Assembly (NCBI GenBank): GCA_020746875.1
Contig: JAGTJL010000003.1
Coordinates: forward strand, 248,001-312,000
DNA length: 64,000 nt
Source of the DNA: Rhexocercosporidium sp. MPI-PUGE-AT-0058
Lineage: Eukaryota > Ascomycota > Leotiomycetes > Helotiales
Direction: 5' to 3'
The notes beneath the pieces were generated by a model. It saw only the letters and a list, made by a program, of their open reading frames with translations, had not been told where the DNA came from and ran no database searches. Position numbers and translations under genes: made by a program. Shown here piece after piece: positions 1 through 10,344 of the stretch (the first letter of the stretch is position 1; every line of letters begins with the position of its first letter).

Positions 1-1
1 G

Positions 2-388
2 TTAAAGTGCCAAAGGCAACCAAAGGAAGATATACCTAGCGATCAATCCAGCTGTCGCGCCAGCTATCACCACCTGGGTTTTCGAACCCTGATTCAATTA
101 ACAATAGATCTCTTCGAGGAAGCCAATTGCGCCTACCTCATCCTTGAGGTGCTCTCCGTTTGCAGACATACATCTGTTGTCTTCCCCTTGGATCTCCTGG
201 AGAACTTGCAGTTGAGAAGTCTTCGGTGGTTGTTTGTTGATGGAAAACAAGCCGGCGAGTTTTCAACGGTCAATAAATTTGTTGGCGATAAGATAAGGTT
301 CAAGATGACGAATGAGAGTCTTGGCATCTACAAGTATGACCACCCCAACAACACGGAGTTATATGAAGTCCTTGTTCACGCTTCATAG
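2..388 (+). CDS. Possible 3' end of an unrecognised gene (partial)
   Basis: A reading frame is open from base 2, and so possibly from before the window, to a stop at 386-388 (about 128 residues). The product is moderately hydrophobic with no domain I recognise. It includes a Leu-rich stretch (LEVLSVCRHTSVVFPLDLL) and ends with LYEVLVHAS. It may be the last exon of a gene whose start lies to the left, or a chance open frame. Nothing on the following 900 bases clearly continues it. Identity and coding status are both uncertain. Confidence 0.25.
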   Translation, partial: LKCQRQPKEDIPSDQSSCRASYHHLGFRTLIQLTIDLFEEANCAYLILEVLSVCRHTSVVFPLDLLENLQLRSLRWLFVDGKQAGEFSTVNKFVGDKIRFKMTNESLGIYKYDHPNNTELYEVLVHAS

Positions 389-1669
389 CTGCCTTCATAC
401 GTAGCTCTTACTCCGCATCTCCTCGACGAAATATGGACATTCAGACACGATACAGAAATCCACCATCTCAATAGTCACATTGTTTGCCAGGAAAGATGGT
501 TGAATTCGAGAGTCCTAGAGCATCACTTTGAGAAAGACTGCTGAAAAGTGACATGCCAGATGATCTAGGACAAACATATGAGAAAGGAGTACAATAGCGG
601 CTTCGACATTTAGAACACTCCTGCTACGAACTTACAAGTAAATGGATATTTCCTGAAATAGGCAACATCCTGGCCAAGATCACGACATTCGCTCACAGTT
701 GGATCTTGCATGTTTTCTGATATTCTTTCAGAGTGGAGCAATAATTTTATGTTGTCCGATATTCCATATCGAGTGTGCCAAAGATTCTTCGAGCACAGGT
801 AAACTGAAGAGAGAACATGTAGAAAGAATTTGGTCTCCTCCACTTTCAGTTACACTCTTTCGAGCCGCCAGGTTTTGACTTGTACGTCCCGTTCTTATGG
901 AGATGACCTTTTCTTGGGTCATGTCAATTGGTATGTTTCCCCTGGTGAAACTATGGAGCCATATGACGACTTTGCCTCAACATGCTGCAAGTAGTCAGGC
1001 AAGGAGGACTGCAATACATTATGCTTTTATATTTCTCCATCCCGTCTCATTGATAAGTACTAGCGTGGCGCCTAGAGCAGCAGGTTTCATATTCTACGGA
1101 CTTCTCTGGAGTTCGAGTTTTGTAAGCCCTTGGAACTTGTTCACTGTTACCGAGGGCTCGCTTAGGTCTGTCTGTCTGTCGGAGGATTCTGATGGCGAGC
1201 AACAGGACACTGGGATTATCAATGTGGGTGTTGAGGAGGATGGGAAAGTTGTGCCGAGAAAGGTAGCGATTGAGATGTTAGATTTGACAGACCTGGAGAA
1301 CAACGAGTTTCAAACATCCGTTGTAAGATAGATTGAAGAAGAGCTTCAGAAGATGTCAAGAAATTGTATGAATTCAAATTTCAATAACAACGAAGCAGAA
1401 AGCCATCAGCCTTTGTTCAAAATGCTCGGTAGCCTACAGAGCAAAGAGAGTATGACGAAATGCAGCCATACCAACTCCCATCCAAATACCACTCCACCTT
1501 TATGAATCTGCTCCTTTTCTCATCTCTGACCAAGTGAACTCACCAAAGATCAATCAACAGTTGTAGGAGAGGTAAGTGGAATTCCCACTCCCGATGTGAG
1601 TATTAGTGCAAGAGTGGAACACCAACGACGCCGGCACTCTAATACCCACGCTCATCACTGCATCTCCAA

Positions 1670-2195
1670 GCAGAGAATATAGATGTGCTCGGTGTCGGAT
1701 TTCGTGTTTGTCTCCTGGCTGATCTCGATGCTCTGGGCTGGAGTAGCGCACATGTAGCATATCTCTCCGCACCCGAAATTGTCGACGTTGTAAGAAAGAC
1801 GCATTAGTCGAGAGCAAGATAGTATGAGCGGTACTAGTAAAGGATAGCAACTTACTAGTTCTAGCTTCCGCCATAGTTGGCCTGGAAGTAGAAATGTAAG
1901 TTCCGTTGACCCCCACGGGCGACAAGATTGCTTCTGGTAGTGTTAGTGTCGAGGGCTGTCTCGTCTTCTGGAAAGTAGACGAGACAGACGAGATCTTCAG
2001 TAAGGTAGACATATTGGATCTCTTCTTTGGCTTCTGCGACTGGAGCTGTGATTCATACTGCGCCAGTGGTTGTAGAATCATGAATTTCGAAGGGATTTTT
2101 CTGTTGTGGGTGATGGAGAAACGTAAGATACGTATCGCTGCGATGCTCCCAGAAGAGTAACGATGAAAGAGAGTGTGGTGATTGAGAAATGCATG
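1670..2195 (-). pseudogene. Possible degraded gene for a small secreted Cys-containing protein
   Basis: Reading the minus strand from 2195, an ATG opens a signal-peptide-like start (MHFSITTLSFIVTLLGA). In another frame a protein-like stretch follows (YVYLTEDLVCLVYFPED, then NLHFYFQANYGG). In a further frame comes a Cys-rich piece (CGEICYMCATPAQ to ILCLEMQ) that ends in stops near 1674. I could not join the pieces with GT-AG introns without frame breaks or in-frame stops. I therefore treat it as a possible decayed small secreted protein gene. It may equally be chance similarity to protein-like composition. Confidence 0.2.
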
Positions 2196-3632
2196 GTGCT
2201 ATAGAATTGGGGAGTTTGAGTATTGATTCCACACTTGGAGTGGATTGAAATTGTATGCAGATGAGGATTCAATCTTTTGGGGGGACATCACGACAACTTA
2301 AATACTGTTCCCTCGACAAGAAAATCTAGTCCTTTCAGCATCATGAATTTTCTGCCAGGATACAATTATCTGGATTAGGCAGGTGTGGGGTATTCAGGGA
2401 GCGGCCGTAGAGGAATTTTGAAAAGGCAATAATCGATAGTAATAATCGTTGAATTGAGGTGATACAAAAAGCACTTACTGACGATTCTTCGACTACTTGA
2501 TCACCGTTGATCGTGGTGTTTGCATCGTCTAGCTAGCTGCTTTGCACTTCACTTGTACGACTCTGGCTTTACACCCGTAGAAAAAATTAAGTCCCGCTTT
2601 GTGGTACGACGTCGATTTCCTCTTCGGATCTTTCCTTACTGCCTTCCCTGTTCATGAACTGAATTCTTCAGGCTGCAACTGCTACCGCTGATGCTCAAGC
2701 CGCGTCGAGCAAGTATTCACTGGCAGTGCCAACGATTTTACAGATGTAACATCTAACATCGCATACAATACCAGTAAAGAAAGAATGAGCGTCGTACTTA
2801 TGACCAAACAACCAGCAATGTTCTTGACTCCTGGAACAATTTAACGTCGAGGTTGGATCGAGCAAAGGCACTACCAACTCCCTCCACAACAAGGGGCAGA
2901 GAAAGGATCGTTGATATCCTTAATCCATCATACTGTATCGCGGAAGCCAGGAGTCAGATTAAGCTTCGAGCCCTTCATGACAGTACGAAAAGCAACTATC
3001 CTGCAGCGAGTACATCAATGTTGATGTCGATGTCGCTGTTCACATAAAGATAAAGCCCGAAGCGTGGGCTTGCATTTTCGGCGATAAGACAACGAACGGA
3101 ATGGTGACCGCAGGAGGGGTAAAGTAAACACCAGCCTCGGCAATCCGTCATCTATCTTTCCTCGTTTCGTACAGTACAGGAAGTACCACTGTCCTTACAC
3201 GACGACGACATGCCGGTACTACAGTACTTTCGGGAATCCAAGTTCCTTCGCGGTAATGAAGTGAAGTCCATATCTCACTTCGTACAAAAGCTCGTGAAAT
3301 ACCGCGATCGAATAACATCGGATAGAGATACCAATTATGAATGCAAATAACATAGCCGCTTACCAAGCCTTCCCCCCCACTAAGGGTTACATTTCCAGGA
3401 GTAAAGTAACCACCTCAAATCAGGGATGTTGGTCGTAAAAGGGGTTTAGCTTTGTCAATTAATGCTGGGAGTAGCCCGATTCTAGGTTTTGGAAGAGCTG
3501 ATGAGATGATGAGCCCTTTGGCCCGGCCGGATAGCTAGAACCCCGGAATGGTGACATGCATGGTGGGGATCGAGAGGAATAAATACTTAGCTCTTTCGCC
3601 CCGCTCTGGGAACGTCACGGACTTCTTCTTTT

Positions 3633-3640
3633 TATATATT
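3633..3640 (+). promoter_or_regulatory. TATA-like box upstream of the isochorismatase-like gene
   Basis: The run TATATATT lies 71 bases before the ATG at 3711, in a pyrimidine-rich leader. Position and sequence fit a fungal TATA element. No other motif was assigned. Confidence 0.4.
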
Positions 3641-3710
3641 TTCAATTCTCACTTCAATTAGCCATTCAATACATCTCCTTGATAAATCTCAAAACTCAGG
3701 TGCAATCACA

Positions 3711-4360
3711 ATGGCGCAGGCTTTCAGAGAATTGGTAGGTGTTAGCCCATCTACGGCCTCAACGAAAGATAGTGTGCTTGTCATCATCGATGCTCAGAAT
3801 GAGTAAGCCAAGCTACCTAACCCTCATTTCACATTTATTTTCGGACGAATGAACCAAGCTCACAGCAATACAACAGGTACGCGAATGGACTTCTCAAGAC
3901 CGAGAATATCGCTTCAACACGCAAAGCCATCTCCGCACTCCTTGAGAAATACCGCGCCGCCAACGCCCCGCTCGTACACATCGTGCATCAAAGCCCAGCC
4001 GGCGCGCCAGTCTTCACGCCAGACACCGATCTCGCCAAGGAGTTTGCTGAGTTGGAGCCAAGGAGCGGAGAGAAGGTCATCTTGAAGGAACACCCTGGCT
4101 CCTTCACGGGCACTGATCTCGAGGAGTTCTTGAAGGGTACGGGCAGGAACAAGCTAGTTTTGACGGGGTATATGGCGCATGTTTGTGTGAGCACTACGGC
4201 GAGACAGGCTGATGAGAAGGGATATGATGTTTTGCTTGCTGAGGATGCGGTTGGTGATAGGAATATCCCTGGTGTGCAGGCTGAGGATCTGGTGAGGGTT
4301 ACTTTGGCTGAATTGGCGGATACTTTTGGCACTGTTGTCAAGTCTTCTAGCATCAACTAG
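3711..4360 (+). CDS. Isochorismatase-like cysteine hydrolase
   Basis: Two exons, 3711-3802 and 3877-4360, give 191 residues, the usual size for this family. The 74-bp intron is GTAAGC...ACAG and splits the codon in DAQNE|Y. The catalytic triad of the isochorismatase-like hydrolases is visible: Asp27 in VIIDAQNEY, Lys101 in [10 protein letters not shown], and Cys134 in [15 protein letters not shown]. The family hydrolyses amide or vinyl-ether bonds (isochorismate, nicotinamide and similar substrates). The true substrate cannot be told from the sequence. No signal peptide is seen, so it is probably cytosolic. The start is the first ATG after a TATA box and is in good context (acaATGgc). The gene ends 14 bp from the stop of the convergent SRR1-domain gene. 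Confidence 0.88.
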
Positions 4361-4374
4361 GCTGTGTACTCAAT

Positions 4375-5473
4375 TCAAACAGTCGCAGTGCTTAGTGGAA
4401 CCGTCTGGTCTTCTTCGGTCTTGCTTTCCCCATCAACAACAGGTGCTGGTTCTATTTTGTGTTCTTCTTGAGTAGTGGGTGCCGGTTCTGTCTTGCTCCC
4501 TTCCTGAACAGCGGGTGTTGGTTCTTCCTTGCTCTCTTCCATGGCTACGGATGCTGGCTCTACCTTGGTCTCTACCTTGGTCGTTGGTCGTAAATAGATC
4601 TTTGTGTCCGAGAAATCATGGCGAAGCTGAGGAAACTCAATAACTTTACACCCATCAACCATATTCTCCAGATCCCTCGCAGTGGTATCCTCTGACCTGT
4701 GTGGAGTTAGCAGCGCCCAGAGACTTCCTGAATAGTACATACGCATCGAATCTGGCAAAGTTGCCAACATCTGTTCCGATCAAGACAGCAGGTCTCGGTC
4801 TCCCTGCAACAGATTTATACACATCGGCATAGCAATGGATAGCATAGACCAGACTTCCTTCTCCAACCTCTGCGAAAGCTTCTGGGTCTTTCGCGACCTT
4901 GTATCCGAGGCTGGCGAGGAATTCTTTGTCGTTTTTCGTATATTGCGGATCCTGGAAGGTGATTTGCATTTCCGCACCCCTTTCAAGACCACTGACAATG
5001 GTTTGTAGAGCAGCCAATTGCGTTGCGCTTGATCTTCTTCCCTCTCTCCTCGCACTTTGTAGACTCCCCAAACCAAGGACTACCACATTCTCGATCTTTC
5101 GATCTTTCTCCACATCCTTGAGCTTCTCCTTCAGGTCGTGGCAGATCGGGCGCTCCTCCCATGACCTTTTCCAATGCTCAAAGTCCTCCTTCATCTCGAC
5201 CAGAGTGCGGTTGATGTAACTCACACCCCTGATTTCAAAATCTCCTCCTAGCAGTGACTGCTTTTTGGGTTTCGCATCTGGCTGATTCGACCGAGGCTTG
5301 TCGACAATATGTATCCATCCATCTTCTCCTTCGATTTCCTTTCTCTTGGTATGGACAATTGTAGGTGTTACGGGACTGGGAGTCTTGGTAGGCGTCTTCT
5401 TCTTCTTTCGCGTCCGGGTGCGAGCGTCAGACTTTGCATCTGGAGTGGGCCTCATCTTGCAAGATCTGGACAA
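4375..5473 (-). CDS. SRR1-domain protein with C-terminal 12-residue repeats
   Basis: Exons on the minus strand are 5473-4743 and 4696-4375, joined across a 46-bp intron (GTATGT, branch GCTAAC, ACACAG), for 350 residues. The first 60 residues are basic and disordered. The middle carries an SRR1-like domain: a glycine turn in NVVVLGLGSLQSARREGRR, a segment ending in LYKVAKDP-type sequence, and the core IGTDVGNFARFDA just before the intron. SRR1 proteins act in circadian input in plants and in heme regulation in animals. In fungi the role is poorly defined. The C-terminus has four tandem 12-residue units (KVEPASVAMEES, KEEPTPAVQEGS, KTEPAPTTQEEH, KIEPAPVVDGES) and is acidic and disordered. The gene is convergent with the hydrolase at 3711 and divergent from the NMN adenylyltransferase gene. 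Confidence 0.82.
4423..4566 (-). repeat. Coding minisatellite, 4 x 36 bp
   Basis: Four back-to-back 36-bp units within the second exon of the SRR1-domain gene encode four 12-residue repeats with the pattern K-x-E-P-x-x followed by an acidic tail. The units are diverged at the DNA level but keep exact length and frame. Confidence 0.8.
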
Positions 5474-6536
5474 ATCAACAAACGGAAGATTTGAACAGTT
5501 GACCGTGACCCCGGGGTGCTTGTGGATGTTGACAGAACTAAAGTGATTGTGCGCGGTGTGTGGAGGGGTAACAATTTCTGCAGCCCTGTTGTCACAACTG
5601 CGGCAGAAAAGGGCACCGTTTCACCGCCTCCGACAGCTCAGGTCGGTCTGGATCCAGCCATCCATCCTTTTGCCCAGCCGTGCCCAGCCATGCCACGCCA
5701 TGCAATGCAGGATCGAGCAGAGCAGAGCAGAGCAGAACCGAATTATCAGATTAGATTATTAGATAATGGCAATTGCGCCATACCGGTACCGCTGGCAGCT
5801 GGTGTTAGTGCTACTGTATGCAGCAGAACAAAATCTGCTTCGATCGGCCTGCAAGCCCAGTGACTCAAGCCTCAAGCCTCGAGCCTCAAATCTAGGCGGT
5901 ACGGTGACCTCATCCAGTCCCGACCAGGTGAATGAATGTACGGAGATAGATGCAAATCCACGTAACTACTTCGCTCCGTTATACATCTCGCTTCCGACCA
6001 AGAGCAAACATCCATCCAAAGACGAAACAACAAAGCCCTTCGATTTCACTTGGAAGCAATAGACAATAGACAATAGACAACAGCTTCTCTCCTCCCTGAT
6101 ACCCCACCCCTCCCATTATGTAGAAGCCGCTCCATCGTTCCGGACCAGCGAATTTGCACCGCACCGCATCGCGTAGACCCGACCCCTCCCTTCAAAGTGC
6201 ACCCGTAGCGTCCTCCATCGGTGACCCCCGCGCCGTCATCCACCCGCACCGCTCACCTTCGACGAGGCCCTTCACTTCTTCTCTCTTTTCTTTCCGCGCG
6301 CGACCTCAACAATCGTATTTATCTTCGTCGCATCAAAGCCTCAAGGTCCCTTCGCATGCGAATACTTATACAGCCTCAAGCCCCTCCAATCCGCGCTTCC
6401 CATCCCATCATCAACCACCGGCCTGCCTCCGAGGTCCTACGCTAGTTGCCTATTCCATCCTCCCTCCTCAAGGCAGAGCACGCTCTCCTCCCACGACTTA
6501 CAAGAACATACAACACATACCTGATCGCCTTTCGGA
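5474..6536. promoter_or_regulatory. Divergent promoter region between SRR1-domain and NMNAT genes
   Basis: This stretch of 1.06 kb separates two divergently transcribed genes and holds the leaders of both. Short tandem runs are visible: AGAGC units at about 5718-5738, CAAGCCT/CGAGCCT units at about 5867-5887, and three to four AGACAAT units at about 6060-6082. The right third is pyrimidine-rich, as expected for a fungal 5' leader. Open frames here (such as 6154-6711) are low-complexity Ser/Pro/Arg and I do not call them. Confidence 0.5.
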
Positions 6537-7615
6537 ATGGCATCAGATCTTCATTCGCAACCTGCCTCTGCGCAGACATCGCAGAACTACACCTTCCCCC
6601 GCAATCGCCTCAGACTTACGCAGACGGATGGCAATAGAATACCTCTTGTGCTTATTGCATGCGGCTCTTTCTCCCCCATCACCTACCTACACTTGCGGAT
6701 GTTCGAGCTAGGCGCTGACTTTGCCAAATTCAACTCCAACTTCGAGGTCATGGGAGGATATTTCTCGCCTGTCTCCGATGCATACAAGAAGGCTGGCCTA
6801 GCAAGCGCACATCACAGGTACATATACACATATATCCGCTAGGTTGGCTATTGCTTACGCTTTCTGCATACTCCGAATGTGTGAGCTGGGTGCAGAACAG
6901 TCAAGTTGGCTTATGGTGGATCCTTGGGAGGCCCTCCAGACAGAATACGTGCCCACTGCTCAAGTGCTAGATCACTTCGAACATGAAATCAACGAGGTAT
7001 TGGGAGGCGCGGAGAAGCCGGATGGAACACGAGTGAAGTGTAGGATCCTTCTGTTGGCGGGCGCGGATCTCATACAAACCATGTGTAAGCATACCCTGCC
7101 CCATATATCTCGACCGGCCTCATGTCGGACGAACTCTCTCAGACGACAATTGAGGAGCTGCTTGCGCATGCTCCGTTTCAAGAGCTCAACAAATCTGAGA
7201 ACTGACATCTTGTAGCAACTCCTGGTGTTTGGTCCGATAAAGATCTTGATCATATCTTAGGCCGATACGGCGCATTCGTGGTGGAGAGAACGGGAACAGA
7301 TATTGACGAGGCTCTTCAAAACCTCCAACCATGGAAAGACAACATCTATGTCATTGCAGTGAGTTCATTTCAAGCAATACCAAATGGCATTCGCTAATGC
7401 ATCAATAGCAACTAATACAGAACGACATCTCGAGCACTAAGATCCGGCTTTTCCTCCGGAGAGAAATGAGTGTACAGTATTTGATACCTGCCCCCGTCAT
7501 CGAGTACATCGAGGCAAACGGTCTGTATGAAGAGGAGAACGTCGATTCCAAGGCAAAAGCAAAGGAAAAGGAAAAGGAGGCCCCATCCGAGGGTGCTAGT
7601 TCTTCGAAGAGCTAG
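6537..7615 (+). CDS. Nicotinamide-nucleotide adenylyltransferase (NMNAT), first intron with altered acceptor
   Basis: The enzyme joins NMN or nicotinate mononucleotide with ATP to form NAD or its acid form, the shared last steps of NAD synthesis. Signature motifs are the nucleotide-binding ACGSFSPITYLHLRM (family GSFxPxT), GGYFSPVSDAYKKAGL, SSWLMVDPWE, LLLAGADLIQTM, STPGVWSDKDL, and the C-terminal ISSTKIR. Best exons are 6537-6817, 6870-7084, 7216-7358 and 7409-7615, for 281 residues with every junction in frame. Introns 2 and 3 are canonical. Intron 1 starts GTACAT and has a branch-like CTTAC, but it ends TTTCTGCAT where CAG is expected. The joined protein then reads HHR-LRMCEL, as in homologues. 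A canonical alternative ending at 6842 would give a 25-bp intron and ten extra residues. The C-terminal tail is Lys/Glu-rich. Confidence 0.88.
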
Positions 7616-8733
7616 ATGATCAGATACCCTCCGAGAATCCGACTGAATTTTCACAGCACTGTACAATAAGGTACATACCGGCCAAAGCGATCCAGGGAAA
7701 CGGGTCGCATTTCCACGCGCCGGAAATTTCTCTTTTTCCGCCATATCTCGACGAAATTGATGCCGGTGAGCACATGCACTGCTAGCCAGCATCGAGCACC
7801 GCAACGCGGGCTACCATCCTCTTTGAACATACTGTAATTTCAAGACAGAGAGCATTGCATTGGGATTCCTTTTCCTGGGTTGGTCTCAGCATTGGGTTGG
7901 GTTGGGTGGTGGCTTTTTGCATTTTGGGAGATGGATGGATGACTTTCATGGGAGACGGACTTGCATAGACAGACATACAGCAGGCATGAGAGAGGCTCAG
8001 GCCCGCATGCTTGGATAATGATGACATCCCACAGAGACAACTGATCTTCAGAAGATGAGGAATAGATTCTTCAGACACATTGCTGCGCACAATGGCTGAG
8101 ACCTCCCGGGTAATCTCTCGTGTAATTGCACACTACCTAACTTACTATCCCAAAAATCATTCGTGAAAATGAATGGCCCGAAATGTCAAAAAATCAGTCT
8201 GTGAATTTACGATCTGAGCAATTAAAACCCTGTCCCTCTAGATTTCTCGACATTGCCAGTCTTTTTCCCGAAAGTTCTAGCCGGTATATAATTAACGGAC
8301 CGATTCCATGCTGATGAAATAAACATATCTCGAAACCAAAAATCCAAGCGGCGCATACAAACAAAAAGAAAACAACATTAGCATCTTCAAACTCAAATAT
8401 TCAACGTCACCTCGGCACATCTTATCCTCCCAAATTCAAGATATCCATACCAAGGCACAGGCCCAAAGTCATGGCGCGAAGACTTATAGCAAGCTGATTG
8501 GCTTTCTTGCCGCCGGGCACTGCAGCCAGCATCTCACTCGATGCGCAGGAAACCCCGCCAGTCAGGTAATCAATCAGCCAGCCAGCCAGCCAGCGTAAGT
8601 CGCGTCTCCTCCTTGCTTCCCTCTATTTCCTCTTCTCTTGAAATCTTGCGAATTGTGCGCAAAGTGATCCAATCTCTCATATTTCAGCTCTCAAGTGAGT
8701 GTATTGTTCGCGCAAGGCGCATCAGGTATCTCG
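7616..8733. other. Intergenic region with a CAGC microsatellite
   Basis: No supportable gene is visible in this 1.1 kb. It holds the 3' flank of NMNAT and the upstream region of the next gene. A short (CAGC)n run lies at about 8577-8593. Frames such as 7412-7804 (-) run antisense into NMNAT and look spurious. Confidence 0.5.
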
Positions 8734-10344
8734 ATGGCAACACGCCCGGGAGAAGATCTAGCTGCGACTCTGTGAGTAGCCGCCTCATTCCCGGTTTACA
8801 GGAAGGGTTCTCATGAGAAGCAGATTTGCAGATATACATTATTACTACGGACCACCAGGTTCGAAACCGCCGCATCATCGCTTCGATAAGGGTTCTTATG
8901 TCTACCTTTTCGAGAATGCGTCGCAGAGGAGGGCACGCATCGAGGTTGCGAACAATGCTGGGACGGCGGAACAGGATGCTTTTACTGGTCGTAAGTGTGG
9001 TTTACGGAGAAGGATTTTGAATAGGACGGGAAAGCTGATGGATTTCCGCTTGGATTAGACCTCGATACCGCTCATGTGCAATACTCGTACAAACATTCCA
9101 CTCTCGTCACATTAACAGTCGATGGGACCAATTCCCAGCGCAACTCACCCATCGATGGCCAAGACTGGCACCTCCCTACTTTCGATCCCCGGAATGAGAC
9201 TAAGTACATGTACAAACTACACACGCTGGACATATACTTCTGGACGAAAGAGGACGCCGTGCTCTTCGTGAATGGGATCAGGAGAGTCTTACCACAACAC
9301 CAGATCACCGTGCAAGACGAACCGATCGCACCGCCTCCTCACCCCGAGGACATGAGTCCTGTAGTGCAGAAGCTGGAGAATGTAGCTATCACAGACCCCT
9401 CGTACCAGCAAGGTCGAACGAGGGACTCTCGAACCACAACGACAGCAGCCGCGCCTTCGTTTCCAGGTCCTCCTATCTCAGCTACGCCTCAGAGTCAAGA
9501 AGCTGCGAATTTTGTGCCGCTGGCTTACAACCCTGCTGCTCCGGCAGCGCCTGAAGCTATTAGACATAGAGAGAAGACTCCACCTCCTGAAGACGGCGCT
9601 GCGAATCCGCTTATGGCTGCTGCGGCTTCGGATCAGGGCCAGCCGTTCGGTAATCCATATCAACAACAACATGGATTCCCTGGTCCGCCTCAACAGCAAT
9701 ATCAACAACAGCAGCAACCTCCTCCTCTTCAACAGCAGCAGCAGCAACAACAGAGCTATTTCTCAAACCCACCTCCACCAGCCAGCGCTCCACCTGTACA
9801 GTATCCCAACCAATCACCGCAAAACGTGCAATCGCCATACGCGCAGCATTTTCAGAACTCATTTGCGCCTCCACCGACAGCTCCCTCGACGGCAAGCCCG
9901 TACGCTCAACCACCACAAGCAGCGCCCTCTCCAGCATCTGCTCCACCTCCACCAGCATACCAACAGCAGCAACAACAAGCCAACATTCCCGTAACGCAAT
10001 TCGCATCCTACCCCCTCTCACCAGGGCTCTCCCCCTCGCAATCCACCCCCGGGATCTACTCACCAGGCATCGGCGGTACGCCCATGACCGGTCCTCCCGC
10101 ACCACAACCACACGTTGCGCCCCCCGGCGGCTTCGCGCAGCACCAGTACACCAGCACGAGCAACACGCAGCCGCTGATGACGGACTATAGTATCCATCAG
10201 CAGGTGTATAGACCCACGGAGAACGAGGCGTATAAGCCGAAGAAGGAGCCTAAGCCGCCGAGGGGGAATCTGGAGAAGCGGGCTGGGCAGCTGGAGAAGG
10301 GGCTGGGGAGTATGTTTAAGAAGATTGAGAAGAAGATTGGTTAG
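8734..10344 (+). CDS. Conserved fungal protein with folded N-terminus and long Pro/Gln-rich region
   Basis: Exons are 8734-8771, 8824-8990 and 9059-10344, for 496 residues. The small first exon (MATRPGEDLAATL) was placed because splicing at GTGAGT/CAG gives a clean frame into FADIHYYYGPPGSKPP. Residues 1 to about 145 look globular: FDKGSYVYLFENASQRRARI, then YKHSTLVTLTVDG and YKLHTLDIYFWTKEDAVLFVNGIRRVLP. The overall size and strand pattern resemble a PH-like fold, but this is only an impression. From about 150 to 450 it is disordered and rich in Pro, Gln, Ala and Ser, with pure Gln runs near the codons at 9700-9755 and 9961-9980. The last 40 residues are strongly basic (KKEPKPPRGNLEKRAGQLEK). 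Function is unknown. It may be a scaffold or trafficking adaptor, but nothing proves this. Confidence 0.8.

Larger units (their letters stand above)
389..3710. other. Gene-poor stretch with no convincing gene
   Basis: Only short, overlapping frames on both strands are visible. The longest (897-1331 +, 144 codons, and 1554-2081 -, 175 codons) give low-complexity or unpatterned products with no recognised domain. A possible degraded secreted-protein gene lies at 1670-2195 and is listed separately. The last 300 bases act as upstream region of the hydrolase gene at 3711 and carry a TATA-like run at 3633-3640. Confidence 0.5.

Noticed and set aside
60..110. tRNA T-arm-like sequence GGGTTCGAAAACCC on the minus strand
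   Set aside because: The loop is eight bases and no A box or acceptor stem is found at the right distance.
1906..2160. 84-codon plus-strand frame
   Set aside because: Antisense to the secreted-protein-like fragments and without recognised motif.
9478..10111. Long frames (9512-9994 +, 9611-10111 -) with repeat-rich products
   Set aside because: Shadows of the Pro/Gln-rich coding repeats in the gene at 8734-10344.
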